Origin: Alcaligenaceae bacterium
GTDB taxonomy: Bacteria; Pseudomonadota; Gammaproteobacteria; Burkholderiales; Burkholderiaceae_B
Length of the DNA: 36,368 bases
Direction of reading: 5' to 3'
Assembly (NCBI GenBank): GCA_012518515.1
Contig: JAAYRZ010000001.1
Span: 1 to 36,368, forward strand
The notes beneath the pieces were generated by a model. It had not been told where the DNA came from. It was given only the letters and a program-made list of their open reading frames with translations, and made no database searches. This document shows positions 30,174 through 36,368 of this stretch, piece by piece; the stretch's first letter is position 1; each line of letters starts with the position of its first letter. Both the position numbers and the translations under genes were made by a program.

Positions 30174-31949
30174 CTAGAGTACATCAGAGGCGTAGTCTGC
30201 TAATCTTGAGCGTTCACCTTTTTGCAGGGTCACGTGTCCGGAATGTGGCCAGCTCTTGAAGCGATCAACAACATAGGTTAAACCTGAGCTACCCTCAGTC
30301 AGATATGGTGTATCAATCTGGGCGATATTACCCAAGCAGATGATCTTTGTGCCGGGGCCAGCGCGTGTAACCAAGGTTTTGATTTGTTTGGGGGTCAGGT
30401 TCTGAGCTTCATCAATAATCACAAATTTGTTTAAAAAGGTGCGACCGCGCATGAAGTTCAGAGAGCGGACCTTGATATGGGAGTGGATTAGCTCCTTACT
30501 TGCACTTCTCTCCCATTCTTGTAGGTTTTCGCGATTATTGCCTGAGTGTAAGTATTCGAGGTTGTCCTCTAGAGCCCCCATCCATGGTTGCATCTTTTCT
30601 TCTTCGGTACCGGGTAAGAAGCCGATGTCTTCACCTACAGAGACAGTAACGCGAGTCATAATGATCTCGGTGTAGCGTTTAGTTTCTAGCACCTGAGTCA
30701 GGCCTGCTGCTAGCGCCAGTAAGGTTTTACCCGTCCCTGCTTGACCTAATAAGGAGACAAAATCAACTTCGGGACTCATCAAGAGGTTAAGGGCGAAGTT
30801 TTGTTCTCTATTGCGGGCCGTGATACCCCAGATATTATTTTTCTTGTGCGTATAATCACGTACCGTAGCTAGTACAGCTGTTTTACCGGTAACCTCTTTT
30901 ACCTGAGCATATAGGGGAGTATCACCTTCTAGGTAAACAAATTGATTAACTAGAAATTCTGAGCAGAGTGGACCCTTAATTTTATAAAAGGTAGTACCAC
31001 CCTGAATCCATGATTCCATGTCTTTGCCATGGCGGACCCAGAAGTCTTCTGGTAATGGCATGACACCGTCATAAACTAAATCAGAGTCTTCTAATGAGTG
31101 ATCATTTAGATAATCCTCTGAAGCCAAGCCTAAGGCTTTGGCTTTTAAGCGCATATTGATGTCTTTGGAAACTAGAATGACTTCACGTTTTTTTTCTGTT
31201 TGCTCGAGAGTTTGTACAACATTGAGGATGATGTTATCTGGTTTGTCAGCCTCTAATTGTTGTTCGTGCAATTGCTCAAACTTTTGAGTTTCAAAGAATA
31301 ATAGACCGGTTGCTTCCTTGTTGCCTAAGCTATTTAAAGGAATGCCTTCATCGAGACTTTCGTGATCGCTGACTAGTGAATCTAGTGTGCGACTTACTTG
31401 ACGGGCATTGCGAGCTACCTCGGTTAAGCCTTTTTTGTTGTGATCCAACTCTTCTAAAGCCATCATTGGCAAGAAGATATCATGCTCCTGAAAACGGAAC
31501 AGACTAGTAGGATCATGTAATAAGACATTGGTGTCTAGAATAAAGAGTCTGTGCTGTTCTGTGCTAGGCGCCGAAGCGACAAGCTCAGTGTGGACCGATT
31601 TTGTGCTTGCTTTTTGTGGTGCAGCCTTAGCTGCTTTTCTAACAGCAGCTTTAGAGGGTATTGTAGCTACTTTTTTAGCAGTTACCTTTTTACTAGCTGC
31701 TGTTTGCTGGTCAGCTTTAAGCTCTTCTCCGAGAGTGATGGTTTTTACTTGTGTAGATGCATCGACTACTGTCGTTGCTACGGCAGTAGTTTGCTCCTCT
31801 AGTGTCAACTCTTCTGCAATGCGAGTCTCTTTTGCTATTTGAGCAGCTTTTTTGGCTGGACTTTTTCTGGCGCGACGTACTTTTGGCGTCGGCATATCAC
31901 TCATGTCTAGGCGAGTTGCAGGTTTTAGTGGAGGTTTAGGAAGAGCCAT
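30174..31949 (-). CDS. phoH: PhoH family ATPase with N-terminal PIN domain and basic extension
   Basis: 591 residues. After a Lys/Ala-rich extension (about 1-132) comes a PIN-type RNase domain with RLFILDTNVLLHDP (Asp139), ALEELDHNKKG and ILVSKDINMRLKA. A PhoH P-loop ATPase follows: Walker A LLGQAGTGKTLLAL, TRVTVSVGEDIGFLPGTEEEKMQPW, Walker B VIIDEAQNLTPKQIK, LGNIAQID and a C-terminal KGERSRLADYA. PIN-PhoH proteins are thought to be RNA helicase/nucleases; the exact cellular target is unknown. The ATG at 31949 is taken, since the 13 in-frame codons further upstream do not match and overlap the bcp spacer. It lies 52 bases after the peroxiredoxin gene in a minus-strand operon. Confidence 0.93.
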   Translation of the reverse strand: MALPKPPLKPATRLDMSDMPTPKVRRARKSPAKKAAQIAKETRIAEELTLEEQTTAVATTVVDASTQVKTITLGEELKADQQTAASKKVTAKKVATIPSKAAVRKAAKAAPQKASTKSVHTELVASAPSTEQHRLFILDTNVLLHDPTSLFRFQEHDIFLPMMALEELDHNKKGLTEVARNARQVSRTLDSLVSDHESLDEGIPLNSLGNKEATGLLFFETQKFEQLHEQQLEADKPDNIILNVVQTLEQTEKKREVILVSKDINMRLKAKALGLASEDYLNDHSLEDSDLVYDGVMPLPEDFWVRHGKDMESWIQGGTTFYKIKGPLCSEFLVNQFVYLEGDTPLYAQVKEVTGKTAVLATVRDYTHKKNNIWGITARNREQNFALNLLMSPEVDFVSLLGQAGTGKTLLALAAGLTQVLETKRYTEIIMTRVTVSVGEDIGFLPGTEEEKMQPWMGALEDNLEYLHSGNNRENLQEWERSASKELIHSHIKVRSLNFMRGRTFLNKFVIIDEAQNLTPKQIKTLVTRAGPGTKIICLGNIAQIDTPYLTEGSSGLTYVVDRFKSWPHSGHVTLQKGERSRLADYASDVL

Positions 31950-32001
31950 GATTTGTACACCAAAATTTAAAAGAATGGGAAAGGGCAAGAAGACAAGAGA
32001 C

Positions 32002-32472
32002 TTACTGTGATTCTCTAATAGTCTTTAGTACTTCATCTGCGTGGCCCGCGACCTTGACCTTGCGCCATTCAGCGATTAATACGCCTTTAGGATCAATTAA
32101 GAAGGTACTACGTTCAATACCTTTACCAATTTTTCCGAACATGTTTTTTTCTTTAATAACGTCGAACTGATTACATAATTCCTCAGTACTATCAGAAATA
32201 AGTTCAAATGGTAATTCATACTTATCAATAAAGTTCTGATGTGATTTTAATGAGTCACGGGAAATGCCGACAATCTCGGTGTTAAGCGATTTGAAGTCTT
32301 CATATAGGTCGCGGAAGTCTTTAGATTCGTTAGTGCATCCCGGTGTATTATCCTTTGGATAAAAATAAAGTACTAAATACTTACCATTGAAGTCACTGAG
32401 AGAAATTGCGCCATCATTGGTTTCAGCTGTGAAATTATCAACTTTTTTATTTAATTCTACGATAGTGCTCAT
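32002..32472 (-). CDS. bcp: Thioredoxin-dependent peroxiredoxin (Bcp/PrxQ family)
   Basis: Cytoplasmic thiol peroxidase, 156 residues. The peroxidatic Cys lies in YFYPKDNTPGCTNES, with the supporting Thr/Pro motif, and the catalytic Arg in GIERSTFLID. The resolving Cys five residues after the peroxidatic one, present in E. coli Bcp (GCTVQAC), is Lys here; the only other Cys is in EELCNQF. The enzyme therefore either uses that distant Cys, forms intermolecular bonds or acts as a 1-Cys peroxiredoxin. It starts 45 bases after the Mth938-domain gene and precedes phoH, in an apparent operon. Confidence 0.93.
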   Translation of the reverse strand: MSTIVELNKKVDNFTAETNDGAISLSDFNGKYLVLYFYPKDNTPGCTNESKDFRDLYEDFKSLNTEIVGISRDSLKSHQNFIDKYELPFELISDSTEELCNQFDVIKEKNMFGKIGKGIERSTFLIDPKGVLIAEWRKVKVAGHADEVLKTIRESQ

Positions 32473-32517
32473 AATAATTAACTCCTCGGTGTTGAAATTT
32501 ATTTTATAGGTAAAAGG

Positions 32518-32964
32518 TCAATCTAACCCATCTAGTAAGAGGGCTGCAACTACAATACGATTTTCGCTCATCAGTACATTGTATGTGCGTGCAGCAGATT
32601 TAGTGTCCATGCATTCGATCCCGATGCCTGCTGCTAGGAGAGGTTGCAGTATCACTGGTGAAATAAAATGTTGTTTCTTGCCTGTACCGATGATGATAAG
32701 CTCTGGGGCATTATCATAAGAAACGCCGCTAGTACCATCGTTTAAGAAAGCAAAGGGATCAGCTTCTTTTTCGATGAGGCTGGCTGCTGTACTGATCGAT
32801 TCTAAGGTAATGTCCTGAATGTTCCCGACTTCCCAAGTGCTGACAGCTCCTTCGGGGCGAAAGAAAATGGCATGGTGATACTTTTGTTCGTTGATTTCTA
32901 TGTAGTCATCGCCATAACCAGTTACTGTGTTAGCAGCGGTTCTTGATTGCAACTGAAGTTCCAC
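32518..32964 (-). CDS. Mth938-domain protein (NDUFAF3-like family)
   Basis: 148 residues, matching the Mth938/DUF498 domain family related to mitochondrial complex I factor NDUFAF3. The diagnostic C-terminal half is present: ELIIIGTGKKQHFISPVI, LLAAGIGIECMDTKSAARTYNVL and IVVAALLL. Function in bacteria is unknown. The start is GTG at 32964, preceded by AAGGAGAT at good spacing. An in-frame TTG at 32985 lies upstream of that ribosome site and is rejected. It is the first gene of the minus-strand group with bcp, phoH and the YfeH-like transporter, divergent from alaC. Confidence 0.9.
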   Translation of the reverse strand: MELQLQSRTAANTVTGYGDDYIEINEQKYHHAIFFRPEGAVSTWEVGNIQDITLESISTAASLIEKEADPFAFLNDGTSGVSYDNAPELIIIGTGKKQHFISPVILQPLLAAGIGIECMDTKSAARTYNVLMSENRIVVAALLLDGLD

Positions 32965-33074
32965 TATATCTCCTTTTTTGATCAATCTTAGGGTTCAATT
33001 GTGACATGTTAATGAATCTAAATCGTCCATACCACATCTTTTACATGGAAAATTTACTATTTTTCATAAATTAA

Positions 33075-33103
33075 TTGCCCACTTACCTTAGATAGGATAG
33101 ATT
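33075..33103 (+). promoter_or_regulatory. Candidate promoter for alaC-hom-thrC
   Basis: TTGCCC (33075-33080) and TAGATT (33098-33103) are separated by 17 bases, each matching four of six consensus positions. The leader would be about 35 bases. The paired promoter for the divergent Mth938 gene could not be fixed. Confidence 0.45.
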
Positions 33104-33143
33104 AAATAGTTTGTCAACATTTTATTTGAATTAGTGGTGGGCT

Positions 33144-34334
33144 ATGAGATCTTTTCCGCGTATTGAGCGTTTACCTCCTTATGTTTTTAATATTACTGGC
33201 GAGCTTAAGATGGCCGCACGAGCGCGTGGTGAGGATATTATCGACCTTTCCATGGGTAATCCAGATGGTCCGACCCCACAGCATATCGTTGATAAACTAA
33301 TTGAGTCAGCACAGAAGCCGCATACACATGGTTATTCTGTCTCTAAAGGTATTTTCCGTCTTCGTAAGTCCATTACCGATTGGTACGAACGTCGTTATGA
33401 TGTTCGTTTAGATCCTGAAAATGAAGCTATCGTTACGATTGGCTCCAAAGAGGGTTTGGCGCACTTGATGTTAGCCACCTTGGCTGAGGGTGATACAGTG
33501 TTAGTGCCAAACCCGAGCTATCCTATTCATATTTATGGAGCAGTGATTGCAGGTGCTAATGTCCGTTCAGTACCGATGATTCCGGGTGGAGACTTCTTTG
33601 CTGAAATCGAAAAGGCAGTTAGTGAGTGTATTCCAAAGCCGAAGATGCTAATCATTGGGTTCCCTAGCAACCCGACGGCTCAATGCGTTGATTTGGAGTT
33701 TTTTGAGCGTATTGTTGCATTAGCTAAAACACATAATATGATCGTGGTGCATGACTTGGCTTACGCTGACATGAACTTTGATGGCTATGTGGCACCGTCA
33801 ATTATGCAAGTACCTGGAGCTAAAGAGGTCGCCGTTGAGTTTTTTACCCTCAGTAAAAGTTATAATATGGCGGGCTGGCGAGTCGGCTTTATGGTGGGTA
33901 ATGAAGAAGTAGTTAATGCATTAGCCCGGATCAAGAGCTACCATGACTATGGTATGTTTACGCCGATTCAAGTTGCTGCGATTGCCGCATTAGATGGGCC
34001 TCAAGATAGTGTTAAGCAGCAGGTCGAAATTTATCAGAAGCGTCGTGATGTGTTAGCTAAGGGCTTGCATGATATTGGCTGGATGGTAGAGGTCCCTAAG
34101 GCTTCCATGTATATCTGGGCAAAAATCCCCGAGTTTTATGAGTCGTTGGGATCGTTGGAGTTTTCTAAAAAGCTATTGGCTGATGCTAAGGTAGCTATCT
34201 CTCCCGGTATAGGGTTTGGAGAGTATGGTGATGATTATGTGCGTTTTGCCTTGATTGAAAATGAGCAACGTATTCGCCAAGCAGTTAGAGGGATAAAGGA
34301 CATGTTTAAAAAGGATGGTGCATTCAGTGAATGA
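33144..34334 (+). CDS. alaC: Alanine-synthesising transaminase AlaC
   Basis: PLP-dependent class I/II aminotransferase, 396 residues, that makes alanine from pyruvate and glutamate. It follows E. coli AlaC almost throughout from memory: [84 protein letters not shown] and [15 protein letters not shown]. The Schiff-base lysine is Lys238 in [15 protein letters not shown]. The terminal part [21 protein letters not shown] binds the substrate carboxylate. GGTGGG precedes ATG. The end overlaps hom, so alanine and threonine routes are co-expressed here. In Burkholderiales this gene commonly precedes hom and thrC. Confidence 0.97.
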   Translation: MRSFPRIERLPPYVFNITGELKMAARARGEDIIDLSMGNPDGPTPQHIVDKLIESAQKPHTHGYSVSKGIFRLRKSITDWYERRYDVRLDPENEAIVTIGSKEGLAHLMLATLAEGDTVLVPNPSYPIHIYGAVIAGANVRSVPMIPGGDFFAEIEKAVSECIPKPKMLIIGFPSNPTAQCVDLEFFERIVALAKTHNMIVVHDLAYADMNFDGYVAPSIMQVPGAKEVAVEFFTLSKSYNMAGWRVGFMVGNEEVVNALARIKSYHDYGMFTPIQVAAIAALDGPQDSVKQQVEIYQKRRDVLAKGLHDIGWMVEVPKASMYIWAKIPEFYESLGSLEFSKKLLADAKVAISPGIGFGEYGDDYVRFALIENEQRIRQAVRGIKDMFKKDGAFSE

Positions 34335-35640
34335 TTTAAAACCGATTAAGGTAGGTTTATTAGGCTTTGGTGTAGTAGGAAGTGGTACATGGGCAGTGCT
34401 TAATCGCAATGCCGATGAAATTGCTCGTCGTGCAGGTTGTCGTATCGAGATTGTCCGCATTGCGACTCGCAACCCATCAAAAATTAGTGATGTGCCGGGA
34501 CATGTGCTGGTCGATGATGATTTGATGGGTTTAGTTAAAGACCCCGAAATCGATATAGTGGTTGAGTTAATTGGTGGCTCAACCTTAGCTCGAGAGTTAA
34601 TTTTAGCTGCGATTGCCGAGGGCAAACACGTTGTGACTGCTAATAAAGCCTTGTTAGCCTTGCATGGCAATGAAATCTTTGCTGAAGCGAGTGCCAAGGG
34701 TGTGATGGTTGCCTTTGAGGCAGCGGTGGCCGGTGGTATTCCTATCATTAAGTCCATTCGTGAGGGATTGACTGCTAATCGTATTCAATGGTTAGCAGGG
34801 ATCATTAACGGTACGACCAACTTTATTCTTTCCGAGATGCGCCGCCGCAATCTGGATTTCGCTACTGCGCTACAAGAGGCCCAGGACTTTGGTTATGCCG
34901 AAGCGGATCCGACTTTTGATATTGAGGGAGTAGATGCGGCGCACAAATTAGCGTTATTAGCGTCTATTGCTTTTGGGATTAAAATTCAATTCGATAAGAT
35001 TTACGTAGAAGGTATTAGTCATTTGGCGCAAGAAGATTTTGCGCATGCACAAAATTTGGGTTATCGGATCAAATTACTGGCCATCGCTAGACATCGCAAA
35101 GAGGGGATTGAGTTACGTGTTCATCCAACTTTAGTTAAAAGTAATGAGCTACTTGCTAATGTTGAGGGTTCTATGAACGCTGTACTGGTGCGCGGTGATG
35201 CTGTTGGAGAAACGCTTTATTATGGTCCTGGAGCTGGTTCAGAGCCCACCGCATCGGCGGTTGTTGCTGACTTGGTTGATGTGACACGTATGCACAATAC
35301 TGATCCTGAAAATCGTGTGCCTCATTTAGCATTCCAGCCTGAAGCGTTAGCAGATTATCCAATATTAGCAGTTGAAGAGGTGCAGACTTCTTATTACTTA
35401 CGTTTATTGGTTGACGACCGTTCTGGTGTTATGGCAGAGATTACTCGTGTTCTGGCAGAGGATGATATTTCCATTGACTCCATGATTCAGGAGCAAGATA
35501 ATGATGGCAAAGCGACGATTATCTTCTTGACCCATAAGTGCCGAGAGGGTGATGTTGACAAGGCGATTGGTCAGATAGAACAAATGCCATTTGTACATTC
35601 CAAAGTGACCCGTATCCGTTTGGAGCAATTAGAAAAATGA
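34327..35640 (+). CDS. hom: Homoserine dehydrogenase
   Basis: Reduces aspartate semialdehyde to homoserine, for threonine and methionine. About 437 residues; monofunctional, with no aspartokinase part. The NAD(P) fold starts [66 protein letters not shown] and [24 protein letters not shown] are the catalytic and substrate segments. A C-terminal ACT domain (about 350-437: [21 protein letters not shown]) suggests feedback control by threonine. The start is uncertain: GTG 34327 has AAGGA 11 bases before it and is chosen, while ATG 34315 adds four residues but abuts the ribosome site. It overlaps alaC by 8 bases and thrC by 4. Confidence 0.96.
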   Translation: MNDLKPIKVGLLGFGVVGSGTWAVLNRNADEIARRAGCRIEIVRIATRNPSKISDVPGHVLVDDDLMGLVKDPEIDIVVELIGGSTLARELILAAIAEGKHVVTANKALLALHGNEIFAEASAKGVMVAFEAAVAGGIPIIKSIREGLTANRIQWLAGIINGTTNFILSEMRRRNLDFATALQEAQDFGYAEADPTFDIEGVDAAHKLALLASIAFGIKIQFDKIYVEGISHLAQEDFAHAQNLGYRIKLLAIARHRKEGIELRVHPTLVKSNELLANVEGSMNAVLVRGDAVGETLYYGPGAGSEPTASAVVADLVDVTRMHNTDPENRVPHLAFQPEALADYPILAVEEVQTSYYLRLLVDDRSGVMAEITRVLAEDDISIDSMIQEQDNDGKATIIFLTHKCREGDVDKAIGQIEQMPFVHSKVTRIRLEQLEK

Positions 35641-36368
35641 AATACGTTTCAACCCGTGGTGGTTTAAGTCCTACAGAATTTAGCGATATTCTTTTAGAGG
35701 GTCTGGCTCCTGATGGTGGCCTGAGTGTGCCTTCTATCATGCCCCGCATAGATAATGCGACGCTTGAAGTCTGGCGCCGCTTAAACTACGCTGAACTGGC
35801 TACAGAGATTTTGAGTCTGTTTATTACGGACATACCTAAAAGTGAGATTCGTCAGCTCTGTGAAAAAAGCTATAACACAGATAGTTTTAATTCAGCAGAG
35901 ATTGTCCCCCTCAAAAAAATCAATGATCAGATTACCTTAGTGGGTTTATCTGAAGGACCAACCCTTGCCTTCAAAGATATGGCCATGCAGTTCTTGGGTA
36001 ATATCTTCGAGTATGTTTTAGCGAAACGCGATACGACCTTGAATATTCTCGGCGCTACTTCAGGTGACACGGGTTCTGCTGCCGAGTATGCTTTGCGTGG
36101 CAAAAAAGGTGTGCAGGTTTTCATGTTATCCCCACATGGGCGTATGAGCGAGTTTCAACGAGCTCAAATGTTTTCCCTAGCGGATGAAAATATTCACAAT
36201 ATCACGGTCAAAGGCGTTTTTGATGACTGTCAAGATATTGTCAAAGCACTCTCTAATGATCTTGATTTCAAAGAAAAGTATCGCTTAGGTGCTGTTAACT
36301 CAATTAACTTTGGGCGTATTGCCGCTCAAGTTGTTTATTACTTCTGGGCTTGGTTAAGAGCGACTGAG
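35637..36368 (+). CDS. thrC: Threonine synthase (C-terminal part beyond window)
   Basis: Converts O-phosphohomoserine to threonine using PLP. The 244 visible codons start with [32 protein letters not shown], the N-terminus of the long bacterial/fungal type. The PLP lysine is Lys113 in GPTLAFKDMAMQFLG; ILGATSGDTGSAAEYALRG binds the cofactor phosphate. RMSEFQRAQMFS and VNSINFGRIAAQVVYYFWAW follow. The ATG overlaps the hom stop (ATGA), so the two genes are translationally coupled in a threonine operon. The window ends before the C-terminal domain. Confidence 0.97.
   Translation, partial: MKYVSTRGGLSPTEFSDILLEGLAPDGGLSVPSIMPRIDNATLEVWRRLNYAELATEILSLFITDIPKSEIRQLCEKSYNTDSFNSAEIVPLKKINDQITLVGLSEGPTLAFKDMAMQFLGNIFEYVLAKRDTTLNILGATSGDTGSAAEYALRGKKGVQVFMLSPHGRMSEFQRAQMFSLADENIHNITVKGVFDDCQDIVKALSNDLDFKEKYRLGAVNSINFGRIAAQVVYYFWAWLRATE

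Noticed and set aside
34173..34757. 194-codon minus-strand ORF across the alaC-hom junction
   Set aside because: It is antisense to two well-supported genes and shows low-complexity composition without any recognisable motif.
1..36368. CRISPR array, IS element or prophage
   Set aside because: No regularly spaced repeats, transposase or integrase motifs, or phage structural genes were found on either strand.

Overview
The window looks like chromosome of a low-GC betaproteobacterium, most likely Burkholderiales/Alcaligenaceae. I infer this from protein likenesses and gene order: AlaC-Hom-ThrC on one strand, facing an Mth938-domain/peroxiredoxin/PhoH/YfeH group on the other, with PdxJ, PrmB and XthA types as in that group. 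Base composition is AT-rich (by eye a little over 40% G+C), so relatives of the small-genome, low-GC Alcaligenaceae fit better than Bordetella itself. No integrase, transposase, IS, phage gene, rRNA or CRISPR array was seen. Genus was not determined.

Layout. 1-2450: a truncated YheS-type ABC-F ATPase and prmB share an ATGA overlap on the minus strand, followed by tRNA-Leu(UAG) and a palindrome-rich spacer. 2640-6340: an AI-2E-family membrane protein, an SLT-type lipoprotein, exonuclease III and a spermidine-synthase-like protein. 6370-9140: a TrpX-type ABC importer (binding protein, permease, ATPase) with a terminator-like hairpin after the binding protein. 9140-15530: a complete tripartite RND efflux operon (adaptor, AcrB/MexB-type pump, OprM-type channel) with a structured leader and a strong terminator. 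15570-18245: pdxJ, a YdjA-like nitroreductase and an orphan LivJ-type binding protein. 18365-21923: a four-gene MCE lipid transporter that joins Mla-like ABC parts (permease with a fused STAS domain, ATPase, MCE protein) to a PqiC-like outer-membrane lipoprotein. 21950-26700: small envelope proteins, a HelD-type helicase, DjlA, and a tiny lipoprotein paired with an unknown acidic protein. 26743-29060: dinB, a YqeY protein and a YpfH-like protein whose catalytic residues are gone. 29094-32964: a minus-strand run Mth938 domain protein, Bcp peroxiredoxin, PhoH/PIN ATPase, YfeH-type transporter. 33144-end: alaC, hom and a truncated thrC, overlapping head to tail.

Much of the window is envelope biology: efflux, lipid transport, nutrient import and lipoproteins. 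The rest is housekeeping: ribosome modification, vitamin B6, threonine and alanine synthesis, DNA repair. I see no wholly new multi-gene system. The most distinctive items are the hybrid Mla/Pqi operon, the YpfH-family pseudoenzyme, the apparently degenerate nuclease-like insert in the HelD homologue, the leader structures of the efflux operon and the nested palindromes beside tRNA-Leu.
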